64,000 nucleotides of DNA from Achatina immaculata (lineage: Eukaryota > Mollusca > Gastropoda > Stylommatophora > Achatinidae), in assembly GCA_009760885.1 (NCBI GenBank), contig CM019710.1, positions 1,342,633 to 1,406,632 of the forward strand, written 5' to 3'. Below are positions 10,157 to 22,590 of this stretch, piece by piece; the stretch's first letter is position 1, and every line of letters begins with the position of its first letter. A program made the translations under genes and the position numbers. Under the pieces are notes generated by a model, which was not told the DNA's origin, made no database searches, and saw nothing but the letters and a program-made list of their open reading frames with translations.

Positions 10157-11369
10157 ATAAAATCCATAGAAATTAGGAAAAAAGACGAGATGTGCGCTGT
10201 CTTATTCTTTTCAGCGTCACTACAGCGCAGAAAATAACATCAGGAAATTTAAAATAGCCGTTTTTTCTTCTCTCGTGCGGGACGTGATGTTCTGCGTCCG
10301 CGCAGCTTAGAGGGTACATTGCCTTCTAAAAGAGTATTTTAGGCCTATTTCGGCATCAGCTAAAGAAGAATATTCGTTACGAGTGCCCCAAACGGCACCA
10401 ATATACAGAAGCTTGTTGGTTATCTTTCTGTGCCTGTTTATAACTTTCTTCCTGAAGAGATTCTGTTGTTACTACACTACACGCACAGCAGCGAAACAAC
10501 AAAACCCAGGCTTTCCGACAATCTACACCAGAACACCAGCGTCACAGAACTGAACTGTGAGTGAGACTCGCAATATTCCAACATCACTGACAAAGAACAG
10601 TTCAAGAGAGAATCAACAAAATCTGCAGTTACGATATATGCAGTCAAAGATAACATTTATTAATGGACAAAATGAATAGTGAACCAGTGAGGATGAATGA
10701 ATAGCCGTAAGGCTAGAAAGCAACACAGTCCAGATTCATGACGAGATTATTCAGCGCCACTGAATCCAGAATTATCGCAAGTGAATTACAAAAAATGTAC
10801 GCACTCACAAATCCAAGCAGGAAGCAACACTTCTATAAGAAGATTCTAACCAACTGAACACGAGACAAAGCCATGAACTAAAAAGAATCCCTAATCTACA
10901 TCCTAACACCATCCTCTGAAACTATCTAAACCATCATCCTAAGCAAAATCCTCAAAACTGAACAATCTCTGAAATGGACAGTCTGGAACTAACATTCTGA
11001 AACTAACCGTCTGAAACTGATCTTCTGAAACTGACTTTAAAAAAAATCTTCAAAATGAACTTTCTCTCTTTTCTCTTCCAGTTTTTATATCTTTGAACGA
11101 GTGATCAGAAGTCTCGGGATTTCCTGGAGCCCACAGGGTTCTTGCTCTCTCATCTCGAACTTTCTTACCACTTCTGATATAGAATATTCTCAGTAGAGTA
11201 CTCGTTAACTTTGCCTACATAGTACTAGAATTTCCTAATGTTTCTCACTGGAATCTCACGTGTTAATCGATTCTTAGGTCACATGTCAACTTCGACATAG
11301 ATTGTGATCATTCAAGGGAACTAACTAAGACTAATCGTACTTTACTTGCTTAGTTCCCTTATACTACAA
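10155..11369. other. No recognisable gene
   Basis: About 1.2 kb without coding similarity or tandem repeat recognised by eye. It includes a weak run of gaaactga-type phrases at 10970-11040 and a short perfect inverted repeat at 11314-11360 (aagggaactaa and ttagttccctt around a 25-base loop). No promoter or exon could be supported. Confidence 0.55.
11314..11360. repeat. Short inverted repeat (11-bp arms)
   Basis: aagggaactaa at 11314-11324 pairs with ttagttccctt at 11350-11360. It lies next to the 3' end of LINE-B. No function is assigned. Confidence 0.6.
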
Positions 11370-14098
11370 TATACTTATCTTATATCCTTCCCGTGCCGTT
11401 AAACGTCACATAGGGCTCGCAAAGTAGTTCGCCAAATTTTTCCTGTCTTCGGCGAGTCTTTCAACTTCATCAAAGGATTTTATGCCTGTTAATTTGGCCT
11501 CTCTTAATAATGTCCTCTTCAGAGTTTCACGCGGTCTGCCTCTTTTTCTTCGGCCTGTTGTGTTCCACTTGATAGCTTGTTTTGGGATTCTCTGATCATT
11601 TCTTCTCATCAAGTGACCAACATATGTCCATCTCCTTTTCCTGATCACCCATGAGACTGGTTGTTGTTCAGTCATCTGTCTTATCTCTGCATTGTTCTTG
11701 AATTCATTCCACTTGATGCCGAGTATTTTCCTTAGGCATTTGTTTTCAAAAGAGTCTAATTTCTTTTCTACTTCTTTAGTTGTTTTCCAGCTTTCGCATG
11801 CATAAATGAGGGTGGATATTACATTTGAATTGAACAGTCTTAACTTGGTTTTTGTGCTTATAACTTTTGAATTCCATATGTTCTCAAGATTCTTGAAGAT
11901 TGATGCTGCTTTTGCAATTCTGATCCTAACTTCCTTTCTAGTGTCACCATCCTGGTCTATGTAGCTGCCAAGGTATGCAAATTGATTGACTTCTTCAATA
12001 TCTGTCCATTCTATGTGTATTTTTCCATTTTGATTGAGAGGAATTTTTATTATTTTTGTTTTGTCCTTGTTAATTTCAAGTCCTATTTTGCTAGCCAGTG
12101 AAGACAGGCTATCTGTTTTTTTCTTGCATGAAATTCACATTATTACTGATAAGAGTTATGTTATCAGCAAAATCAAGATCTTCTAGTTGGGTCCCATGTA
12201 CCCAGTCAATACCTGTGTTACCTGTGCAGCATTTTTTCATTATGAAGTCTATTGTAATCCCAAAAAGTAAAGGAGACAGTATACATCCTTGTTTCACGCC
12301 TGTTTCAATCTGGAACCATTCACTCATCCCTTCTTCTGTCTTGACCGCACAAACATATCCATTGTATAAGTCCTTAATGATGTTGACAATTTTAGATGGT
12401 ATTCCATATAGACATAAAATTCTCCATAATGAATCTCTGTGTATTTTATCAAATGCCTTTTTAAAATCTATGAAGTTCAGTATTAATGGTTTCTGTTTTT
12501 CAATATGTTCTTCAAGTATTATTCTGAGAGTAAAGATCTGGTCAAGATAGCTTCTCCCTTTTCGAAATCCTGCTTATTCTTCTCTCATTGCAGTATCCAC
12601 TATATCTTTGAGTCTATTCAAAATGACCTTGCAAAATACTTTTGACACAACTGATATTAAGGTTACTCCTCTCCAGTTGTTACAGTCACTAAGGTTGCCC
12701 TGTTTTGGTATTTTAACAATGATTTTTTCTTCCAATTAGAAGGGACCTTTCCTTCTTTCCAAATCTTGTTAAACATTTTCTGTAGTTGTCTCATGTTGTC
12801 ACTATTGATAGCTTTTAGCATTTCTGCTGTTATTTCATCTTCACCTGCAGCTTTGTTGTTAGCCGTTAAATTCACTGCTGTTTCAATTTCATGCAATTTA
12901 ATTTCATCTTAGTTGACATTTAGTTGTGGGGCTGGTAAGTCAGTTTCAAGGTTTAACAATTCTTTTGGGTGTGGTCGATTGAGTATTTCTTGGAAGTGTT
13001 CAGCCCATCTTTGCTTTTGGTCTTTACTTGATGTTAATAGTGTTCCAGTTTTGCTAAGGATTGGTCTTTCTTTAGATGTAATAGTACCTGTTAGCCTCTT
13101 TTGTATGTTATATAAAGTTTTGCTGTCACCTGTTTTTGCTGCTTTTTCTGACTCTTTCGCCATATTGTCTATGTATTCTATTTTATCCCTTCTAGCTGAA
13201 CCTTTTACTTTCTTGTCTATTTCTTTGTATTTTGCTTTTGCCAAATCTCTTTCATGATCTGTTTTTGCATTCAACATGTCTGATTTGACTGCTCGTCTTT
13301 CATATATATACTTCCATGTTTTATCTGATATCCATGCTTTTCTATTTGGTTTTTCCAGTCCAGCGCTTACTTTTGCTGCTGTGATTATGGCTGTACTGTA
13401 AGAATTCCATAACTCATCTAAACCTATCTCCTCAACTTCACTGGGTGTTTTGGAATGATTGGCAAGTTCCTGATTGAAATTAATGTTAGTATTTTCTTCT
13501 TGTAGGCTGTGGCTGTTTATCTTTCTGTGTACTGATTTCTTGTGTTGACTTTTCAATTTTAGTTTTATTTTCCCTATGCACAGGTTGTGATCACTGTTGA
13601 CATCTGCACCCCTATAAGCCCTTACATCCATGAGAGATGTTCTGTATTGCTTTCTAATACAAAAATGATCTATCTGGTTTCTAGTTCTATCACCTGGAGA
13701 TATCCACGTTGTTTTGTGTATCTCCTTGTGTGGGAATATTGTGCCTCCAATGACCACGCCCTCTGTTAGACATAGTTCAATTAATCTTTCTCCATTCTGA
13801 TTAACTGTGTCAGTTCCTTCTTTCCCCATCACTTTCTCAATCAGTATTATCCTTCCCTACCTTAGCACTGAAGTCCCCCATAGCAATTAGGATGTCGTGT
13901 TTAGGGATTTTGTTGATGATTTGTTGTAGTTGGTGATAGAAGTCGTCTTTCACATCATCATCTGCATCATTCATGGGTGCATAACACAGCATTATTGTCA
14001 TTCTTCCGTGTCGTAGGTTGTATCGTGCTCTTATTATACGACTGTTCACCGATTCCCATTCTACAAGGCTCTTTGCAGCTACATTTGACATAGTAATA
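11370..14098 (-). mobile_element. LINE-B, RTE-like, 5'-truncated and degenerate
   Basis: A non-LTR retrotransposon on the minus strand. From the 5' side: the partial APE endonuclease (13837-14091) has MTIMLCYAPMN and IAMGDFSAKVG. A frameshift follows, then 12909-13832 carries the rest of the endonuclease (TRNQIDHF, GADVNSDHN) and the linker to the reverse transcriptase. Further pieces give GEDEITAEML, AGFRKGRSYLDQIF, NFIDFKKAFDKIH, GVKQGCILSPLLF and LDFADNITL. The end, near 11406-11675, has RWTYVGHLMRRNDQRIPK and GRRKRGRPRETLKRT. The usual FADD active site reads FADN (12160-12171), and several frameshifts and stops are present, so it is dead. The start of the endonuclease is missing. A second, shorter copy lies at 62996-63503. 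Confidence 0.9.
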
Positions 14099-14171
14099 TA
14101 CTACTATACTTCTATTTCGCCTAGTTTTTGTTTAACGGTTAAATGAACAGTGTAGACAAGTAGAGGACTCT

Positions 14172-15910
14172 CATAATAAAGACAGCAAAAACATGCCCAA
14201 ACGAATTAGTGAACTCACAGACAGGAAAACAAAATATACCACAGGATGCCTGAAATCGAAATAAGGTAAAATGTTAATGGCAAAAGAAGACATTGTGGAC
14301 AGGTGGACAGAGTATATCGGTGAGCTATATGCAGGAGAAAGACCAGAATTAACACCAGATACTGAAAACTGTGATGGACCACCAATACCTGAAGATGAAA
14401 TCATAGACGCCATCAAACACATGAAGAAAAGAAAAGCGACTGGGCCTGATAATATAACAATAGAAGAAATAGAGGCACTAGAGGAGACAGGAATAAAAAT
14501 AATAACCAAGTTACTGAAGGACATTTACAACAGTGGTTATATTCCCAGTGACCTGATTAAATCCACGTTTATAGCACTACCAAAAAAAAAACCAGGTGCA
14601 AAGGAATGTGATGACCACCGGACTATCAGCCTCTCATGTCACATAACGAAGCTACTTCTGAGAATAATTATGAGAAGAACAAGGAAAAAGATAAAAATGG
14701 AAATGGCAGATGAACAGTTTGGATTTGTTGAAGGAAAGGGAACACACAATGCCATTTATACTTTACGAACACTAACAGAAAGAGCTTTAGAATTACAGAA
14801 AGATCTCTACTTATGCTTCATTGATTACACCAAGGCATTCGACAGGGTGAAACATAATGAAATTATTAAAATGCTTGAAGACATCAATATAGACCTAAGA
14901 ATTGTAGAACATCTATACTGGCAGCAAGAACCAGCAATTCGAATTGAAAATAGAACTTGAAAATATCAACCTATAAAGCATGGGGTGCGACAAGTATGTG
15001 TACTTTCTCCAGACCTTTTTTCTCTGTACAGTGAGAATATTCTAAGAATGATCATCACAGAACCAGGCATAAAAATTGGAGGATACAATATTAATAACCT
15101 TCGGTATGCTGACGACACAGTACTGATAGCTGAAAAAAACAAGACCTGCAAGATCTCGTGGATAAAGTGGCCAAAGAAAGTGAACAGAAAGGCCTTACTT
15201 TGAACATCAAAAAGACAGAGACTATGGTTATATCTAAGAAACAGAATCCACCAGCATGCAGTATAAAATTAAACTGAACTATTCTAAAGCAGGTGCAGAA
15301 ATTCAAATACCTTGGAACAGTAATAACTTCAGATGGGAAATGCACAACAGAAATTAGGAACAGAATAGGCCAAGCAAAGACTGCATTTCAGAGAACGAGA
15401 AACATATTAGCTAACACATCCTTATCAATGAATGTTAGAAAACGAGTCATAAAATGCTTATTGAACCTATCTTGTTATATGGAAGTGAATCATGGACAAT
15501 AGGAAAGTCTGCACAAAAATCATTGGAAGCAGCAGAAATATGGTTTATTAGAAGAATGTTGCGGATCCCCTGGAGAACAAAAATAACTAATGAAGAATGT
15601 ATGAGAATAGCTGGAGAGACAAAAAACCTTGTCAAAAAGATAAGAAAGAGACAATGTACTTTCATAGGACATGCAATGAGAAGAGGGGGCATTGAAAATA
15701 TTATAACAACAGGAAAATTAGGAGGAAGAAGATCAAGAGGAAGACCATGAGAAATGATACTGGACAGTCTGATGGAATGGTGTGAGAGGAGATCATCAAC
15801 TGAGCTGATGGCCTGCATGAAGGATCGGGTACTCTGGAGAAGCATAATACCCAACGCCAGTCGGCACGGCACCTGATGATAATGATGATGATGATGATGA
15901 TGATGATGGG
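14172..15910 (+). mobile_element. LINE-C copy 1, 5'-truncated, with (TGA)n tail
   Basis: The frame from about 14172 shows SELTDRKTKYTTG, a stop near 14258, then [48 protein letters not shown] and LCFIDYTKAFDRVKHNEI. A nonsense codon at 14958-14960 precedes [18 protein letters not shown] and the YADD active site ([12 protein letters not shown], about 15106-15117). Single-base deletions near 15135 and 15455 shift the frame. The C-terminal part has ESWTIGKSAQKSLEAAEIW, FIRRMLRIPW and a stop within GGRRSRGRP. The 3' end at about 15876 runs straight into a TGA/GATG repeat tail. Endonuclease is absent because of 5' truncation. This family differs from LINE-A and LINE-B. The clade (RTE-like) is inferred by eye. 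Confidence 0.9.
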
Positions 15911-17348
15911 GGGAGAGAGAGAGAGAGAAGCATTTTGAATGGCCGTGTCGCCTTTCTGACATGTTTCAGACATTTACCACTGAGACAGTAGGTTTGCTGT
16001 TAGTGGGAACTAGGGTTAGGTTGTTGACGTGAATTAGAAGTGTGAGAGGTTGTAAAGTGTGTTAGAATTGTTAGTGTAGCACTGAACTGAGTTGTTAATA
16101 AGAAGTAAGATTTTAGCACTGTAATAAAAGCTTCTCAATTGACAAAATCATCAGCGATTGTTGAGTACCATCTACAAATACATTTAGAGTTTGATTTATT
16201 TTGTCTCCTACTACTTCGTGAATGAAGCTGAAAAGGCCAAATTTATCAAGCTTGACTAAGTATATTACTTACAGACGGACAGACAGACAGAGTTTGTGAC
16301 GGATTATTTATTTATTTTTTCTTAATCTGCAGGTCTGTTAGCCACATCGGTTAAAGAAAGGACTCATCGGCTACAACTACAAAATGGACACATTTCTAAA
16401 AGTGTTTCCTTTCATCTTCAAAACTTACTTGAAATAAAACTGATGAGTTTATTATCTGACGAGTTTGTTATTTTGTAAAAGACTCGTTTTCAGTGGGTTC
16501 ATCCAAAGTCTGGTAACAAGTTGACAGGAGTGATACCAACTCTTACGGCGTTATAGTTGGAGATGAATCACAAAGACAATAAAACAAGGCTTACTATCTC
16601 AGCTGAAATAAAGTGATTCTAAATCAAAGATTTTTCTGCCCTGTCAGAGTAGACCTGTGAAAACAGTGGTTCTCAAGCTAAAGGGTGTAGCACTATACGC
16701 CATAGTGCAAGGGACATAACTAAGAAGTAGTCGTAGTAGTCCCTTGATTAGCCAGTTTCCAGGTCACAAGTAACACGTGACTTGTGTCTTACGAGAAAAC
16801 TGTAGTGAAGTTAAGCAAAAGGACAGAGTCCGTAGTGGAAGTCCTGGGATTGAAAAAAAAACAACCATGAGCACAGGATTTTAGAGCTTAAGCGAGAATA
16901 TAAAAACTGACCTAAGAAAGTTATAGAGTTTTCGAGAGATTTTTTTTTTTTTTACAGTCGAGTTTAGAGAGTATTAGAACATATCCTACAAGAGTGCCCA
17001 AACCATGCAGACCTGAGCTGTGAGACATGACCAGAGGACACAAGCTTGGGGCAAAAGCTTTGGGGCTTCTATCAGGACCTGGAAAGGACTGTGGGCTTTA
17101 TCATGTCGACAGGGATCAGGATCTGAAGTGACCAACAGCCTCTAACGCAGAAGCAGATGAAGAAGTGTTAGTACGGAAGTAAATGCAGAAAAGTTTCTGT
17201 TAGATTCTATCCTGGGGGGAAAGGACAAGAGTGTTCCTAAAAATGTTAAGCTTAGGATGTTACAGCAGTTTTGTAGTTTTTTTTCGGCTTACTCTTTCTG
17301 GTGAGAAGTAGAATGTTGTGTTTTCGGAAATGGATTGGTTGTGTTCAA
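15911..17348. other. No recognisable gene
   Basis: About 1.4 kb after the LINE-C tail with a short GA run at 15911-15930. No coding similarity, tandem array or element ends were recognised. A TTAGGG-like phrase at 16011-16020 is probably chance. Confidence 0.55.
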
Positions 17349-17514
17349 TAACACAATAATTAGTGTATAAGTATATAACTATACACGAAGCACTCTACTT
17401 CTTTGTCCTGTATGTTTTTGTATGATTAAGGCTCACGCCGAAACGTCACAACTTTGTAATCGTTAAGTAATAAAGCTGCTCCTACTTTTTCCTGTTTTAT
17501 ACATTCTGGTTGTG
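17349..17514 (+). mobile_element. Penelope-type terminal fragment
   Basis: This segment shares the stretch from tgtcctgtatgtttttgtat through aaggctcacgccgaaacgtc to aataaagctgctcctacttt with both arms of the palindrome at 35830-36909. A related phrase (aaggctcacgtcgaaa) sits at the 3' end of the Penelope-like element at 60049-61583. Its upstream part (acacaataatt ... ctatacac) recurs at about 35764-35810. It is therefore read as an isolated 3' terminal piece of a Penelope-like element. Confidence 0.65.
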
Positions 17515-17918
17515 TTCAAGTGTAGTGTTTCTAGGAAGATGTAAGTTTTTGTCATTTTGAATTGTAAGATTCTTGATTCCCATATCTCCCCAGGAAGATT
17601 GTAACAGGTGTTTTCCTGCCTTGCGGCTACATTTCTTCTTCATGGCATCATTCCCTCAATAGTTCATTATTAAATGTCTTTCATGAGTTATTAATGTAAT
17701 CATGGACTTTCTAGATTCACTTTGACTTGTCTTCCACCTGTCAGTGGCGTTGTAAGACTACAGTTTTCACATAGCCCAGTCTTTGACACAATGTGGTTTT
17801 TGTTAAGGGCGTTCATTTCGCCTGGATTTTGTGTGTTGTTTCTAACCGTATAGTACAGAAACAGAAAAAGCCTTGCTGTTTAGATCAAGTCTTTGATCTT
17901 TTAGGTGTTGTTGTCATG

Positions 17919-17966
<48 letters not shown>

Positions 17967-18600
17967 ATATAATAGCACCGAGAGAAGGCACCAAATCACT
18001 TCAGTGTCGCCGAAAACTACTTCAGTGGTGCCAGAATACTATTTCAAGGGTCAGGAGAAGGTGAGATGAGAAAGTCTAGTTTATGTAGGATATTCGAGAT
18101 TTGTAAAAACCAAGAGACAGGCAAGTGTGGGGGTGGGCTAGAACTGACATTGACTTCAGGGGACTACCATATGAAAAAGTCTGGGAACCTCTCGTGTAGA
18201 AGACCAGTATGTAAAAGAATATGATAGGTAAATGGTTTGGATAAGAGAAAAAGAGTAGTCTCCCCTGTTAGAGAGCTAATTTTGGACACTTATACGCTTG
18301 CAGTGCAAATGAAATAAGTTCACACGTTTTGGTGAGCACTGTGAAAGAATTGGAAGAGACGCGCCGAAAAAAAAAAGAACAGACGAAAAATAAAGAAAAC
18401 AAAAAAAGGTTAGGACCTGCAAGAAGAAGGGGGAATAGCCGAAAGTTAGAGACAGGTTTGTGTTAGATTTTGCTCTGGAAGTCTCGTTAGGACGGTTGCT
18501 TTGTAATATAAGTTTTTGGGTGGATTAGGACAAATTGTTAGTATGTAGATTTTGTAATTTGATTTTGTCCTTTTGGTAACTGTTGAATCCAGTGCTCTTT
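17515..18600. other. No recognisable gene
   Basis: About 1.1 kb with an (AT)n run at 17922-17960 and otherwise no supported feature. Confidence 0.55.
17922..17960. repeat. Microsatellite (AT)n
   Basis: A perfect AT dinucleotide run. Confidence 0.95.
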
Positions 18601-18606
18601 TGATTT

Positions 18607-18905
18607 ATGCTGAACTGTGGTGCTAGTGTTGAATGTCCTAACTGTGGTGCTAGTGGTGAATGTCCTAACTGTGGTGCTAGTGTTGAATGTCCTAAATGTA
18701 GTGCTAGTGTTGAATGTCCTAACTGTGGTGCTAGTGCTGAATGTCCAAACTGTGGTGCTAGTGCTGAATGTCCTAACTGTGGTGCTAGTGTTGAATGTCC
18801 TAAATGTGGTGCTAGTGTTGAATGTCCTAAATGTAGTGCTAGTGCTGAATGTCCTAACTGTGGTGCTAGTGCTGAATGTCCTAACTGTGTTGCTAGTGTT
18901 GAGCT
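18607..18905. repeat. Minisatellite, 27-bp unit, about 11 copies
   Basis: 27-bp units with core ctaactgtggtgctagtg. In one forward frame the unit reads NCGASVECP, giving regularly spaced cysteines that mimic a zinc-binding repeat. Another forward frame and a reverse frame are equally open, so the frame reflects the repeat, not a protein. Confidence 0.93.
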
Positions 18906-19146
18906 GTTAATCATGTACTGGTCAGGTTCGTGTATTGATTTGTGGTGGATGTTGTTCTGGGTTGCTATAGTTACATAGAGCATATCAGGTAACGAAATGG
19001 AAATGTAAAGGGGTGTAACTAACCAACTTTCATGATATGTTGTCTCCCACAGTGTGCTCTCAAGCACACACCGGCATCAACACGTCTTCAAGTGACAGAA
19101 ACATTTTGAAACTAACGAATTGTCTGACTGAAATATTTGACTGTAT

Positions 19147-19152
<6 letters not shown>

Positions 19153-19196
<44 letters not shown>
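19153..19196. repeat. (CT)n tail of LINE-A copy 1
   Basis: The dinucleotide run adjoins the LINE 3' end gaaccttaagtgccc. The same join occurs at 10120, 31738 and 62517, so the run is part of the element. Confidence 0.92.
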
Positions 19197-19199
<3 letters not shown>

Positions 19200-22100
19200 C
19201 CTTAAGTGCCCAGGGCACATGGGGCTTCCGCAAGGGTTTTCCACAAATGCCTGTCCTTTGCCTTTTTTTCTGCTCTTGCCAAGGTGAGCCCTCTATTGCT
19301 CAACATCCTCTCTGTTGTTCTTCTCCATGTCTCTTTTGGTCTACCCTTACTTCTGTTCCCATGTGGTGTCCATCTTAGTGCTGTTTTTGGTAGTGAGTTA
19401 TCAGTCATTCGGAGCACATGTCCCAACCATCGCCAGCGTCTTTCCTCAATAACTGCTGTCAGTGGCTTCATCTGCACCTCTGCCAACAAGATGTTATTTC
19501 TTATGGTGTTAGGCCAAAATATTTCTCTAATTCTTCGTAAACATTTAGTCTGGAAAGAATTCAACTTGTTTTCTATGGTTCTGGTGATTTTCCATCATTC
19601 ACTTCCATAGAGTAGTACACTTAGAACATTACTCTTAAATATCCTGATTTTCGTATTCATGCTTAGTTTTTTAGATTTCCATATAGTCTGCAGTACTGCA
19701 AAAGCCTGGTTTGCTCTAGTAAGTCTGCTGTTGATGTCCTCTGTGCTGTCTCCATTTTCTACTACTTTACTGCCAAGGTATACAAATTCAATGACTTCCT
19801 CCACTAACTTGCTATCTACTCTGAGTACATTTCTATTGTTCACATTTTGCTTCATTAACTTTGTCTTTCCTACGATGATCTTTAGTCTTATGTTGTTTGC
19901 ATTCTGAGTTAGCTTGTTTATTTTATCTTGCATTTCTTTGTGGCTGCTTGACAGTAGACAAATGTCGTCCGCAAAGTCAAGGTCCTCCAGCACTGTGTTG
20001 AGGGTCCATTGTAATCCTCTGCGTTTGTCTGATGTTGCCTCCTTCATTAACCAGTCTATTGCCAAGATAAATAATGTTGGTGATAGTACACATCCCTGCT
20101 TCACTCTTGTTTGTACCCTAAAGCTGCTGGAGGTATGTTCTCCACAGATAACTTTGCACTGAAAACCCTCGTATAGGGCTTTGATTACATTCACTATCTT
20201 ATGGGGGAGGCCATGCCATCTTAGGATTTTCCACAGTGCATCTCTGTTGACACTGTCAAAGGCTTTCTCAAAATCTATGAATAATACATATGTTGTGCTA
20301 TGCCACTCATTTGCCTGTTCTAATATTTGTCTGAGTACAAATATGTGGTCTATGCATGATCTTCCTTTCCTAAATCCTGCCTGCTCTTTTCGAAGTTTTC
20401 CTTCAAGTGCTGATTCAATTCTGTTGATGATTATTCTGCAAAATACTTTACTGGTGAGTGGCAGTAGGGTAATGCCTCTCCAGTTCCCGCAATCTCTGAG
20501 GTCACCCTTCTTTGGTAGTTTTACTATAAGACCAGTTTTCCACTCCTCTGGAGCTTTTTCTAGATCCCAAATTTGTTGTAATATCCGGCAAAGTTGTTTT
20601 GGTGTTTCTGTTTCTGCTGTTTTAAACATCTCAGCAGTCACTTCATCTTCATCTGGTGCCTTGTCTAATTTTAGCTTCTTTATCGCCTCCTTTACTTCAC
20701 TTATTGTTATTGGTCCTGTATTGATGTTTAGTTCCGTTTTTGCTTCAGGTATGTCTATTGTTTGTGCTGCTTGTGTTCTGTTTAGTAGGGTGTTAAAGTG
20801 TTCCCTCCAACTTTCAATTTTTTCTCTTTCTCCACTGACCAGTTGTCCATTTTGTGTCCTTACTGCACTTTCTCATCTTGTGTTGAAGTTACCTGTCGTC
20901 TGCTTTGTGATTTTGTATATGGTTTTCATGTCATTTGCATGTGCTGCTTTCTCTGCTGCTTCTGCTAAGTTGTCATAGTATTGACGTTTGTCTTGACGGC
21001 ATGATTCCTTCACTTCTTTGTCTTTTTGTGCATAATTACTTAAAACTTGTTCTTTTAGCCTTTGTGATTTGGTGTTCAGTAATTTTTTCTTGATTTCTTT
21101 TCTTTGGTCTATCTTTTCCCATGTGGTCTTGCTTATCCGTTCCTCTTTTCTCCGTTTCCGATATCCCAGCACCTCTTTTGCTGTTTCCTGTAGCGTTTTA
21201 TTGAACTCTAGTATGGATATTTCTGCTTAATCTTATAAGACACTAAAGCGGTTCTTAAGTACTATTGAGAATTCGTTCCTTGTTTGCTGGTCTTTCAGTT
21301 TTCCTGTATCAAAATGTATTTTTCTGTGTTCTCCGATTTTGGCTTTCCTTAATTTTAGTTTTATTTTTGCTACCAGAAGGTTGTGATCACTTCCTACATC
21401 TGCTCCTTTCCTTGCTCGCACATCTTGTAGTGACCGTTTCCACTTGTTGTTTATTAGTATGTGACCGATTTGGTTTTCTGTGGTTTTATCTGGGGACCTC
21501 CAAGTCACTTTATGGATGTTTTTATGTTGGAAAATTGTCCCTCCGATGGTCATCATGTTTTCTTCACAGAAACTGCACAGGTTTTCTCCATTTTCATTTA
21601 TTTCTCCGATTCCTTCTTTTCCCATGATTCTTCTTCTATCTTCATTTCCCTCACCTACTTTTGCATTGAAATCGCCCAAGATGAGTAGCATATCATGCTT
21701 GGGTATTGTTTCTACTGTGGCTTGGAGGCTGTTGTAAAAATCTTCTTTTAATTCCTCTTCGGCTGCTTCTGTTGGTGCATAACAAACTATAATAGACAGC
21801 TTCGTGAATCTTGAGTTGAAGCGTGCATATAATAATCTCTCATTTATTGGGGTCCATTTCAGCAATGCTCTTGATGTTTCTTTTGTTATAATTAATGCTA
21901 CTCCTCCTTCATGAAGATCTTCTTTACCTGACCATATTATTGTATCTTCTGTGTGCTGTGTTGTTAATTTCCTTCTGCCTTGTCCTGCCCATATTGCTTC
22001 TTGTATTCCTAGTATGTCTAGTTTATATCTGTGCATTTCCTTGATGGTTTGTGCTAGTTTTCCAGTCTGGTTAAGTGTTCTTACATTCCAGCTGCCTATT

Positions 22101-22380
22101 TGCATCTTGTGTTTAGGTTCCAGGAGGTCTGCAGTCGGGCTGGGGACTTCCAGTGGCTGGCTTTCATCCACAACCTTCATGGGCTCAGTTTCCTGATACG
22201 CATTTCTCCTTCCACCTGCATTTGTTTTTTCCCTTTCTTCCGTTTCTGTAGCAGTCTGATAGTTTTTTTTACCAGATAGGGTTGCTGGCCCTATGCTGAA
22301 CCCTCCTTAGTCGCCTTTTACGATCATGCGTGGTAGGGTACAGTGGTCCTACTCTTTGCAGATCCCGGGTACCACACGGG
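19153..22380 (-). mobile_element. LINE-A copy 1, near full-length RTE-like retrotransposon
   Basis: A 3.2-kb non-LTR element on the minus strand, from a 5' end near 22380 to a (CT)n tail, that is (AG)n on its own strand, at 19153-19196. The frame begins around 22180 (MKVVDESQPLEVPSPTADL). The APE endonuclease has SWNVRTLNQTG, GIQEAIWAG, SIIVCYAPTEA, LILGDFNAKVG and VGSDHNLL. A linker with RQDKRQYYDNLAEAAEKAA leads to the reverse transcriptase: DCGNWRGITLLP, AGFRKGRSCIDHIF, FIDFEKAFDSVNRDAL, RVKQGCVLSPTLF and LDFADDICLL (19966-19992). The C-terminus has RWRWLGHVLRMTDNSLPK and ends ALGT. All pieces are in one reading frame. It is broken only by nonsense codons at 21233-21235, shortly after at about 21227, at 20873-20875 and at 19595-19597, so inactivation looks recent. 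GVKQGC is changed to RVKQGC. The length fits RTE-clade elements (about 3.2 kb). Confidence 0.93.
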
Positions 22381-22383
22381 TGG

Positions 22384-22590
22384 ACTGTATCAATAGCATA
22401 GGATATAAGAATATTTGACCAGATCAATAGCATAGGATATAAGAATATTTGACCGGATCAATAGCATAGGATATACGAGTTGATCAATAGCGTAGAATAT
22501 AAGTATATCTGACTGCATCAATAGTATAAATCATAAATACATTCGATTGGATCAATAGAATATAAGTATATTTGGCTGGATCAATAGCAG
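22384..22590. repeat. Minisatellite, about 34-bp unit
   Basis: About six diverged units with core atcaatagcataggatata, beginning right at the 5' end of LINE-A copy 1. Confidence 0.85.

Noticed and set aside
18607..18978. Open frame with NCGASVECP repeats as a zinc-binding protein
   Set aside because: The frame is a 27-bp minisatellite. Other frames on both strands are equally open, there is no gene structure, and the non-repeat tail is short and featureless.
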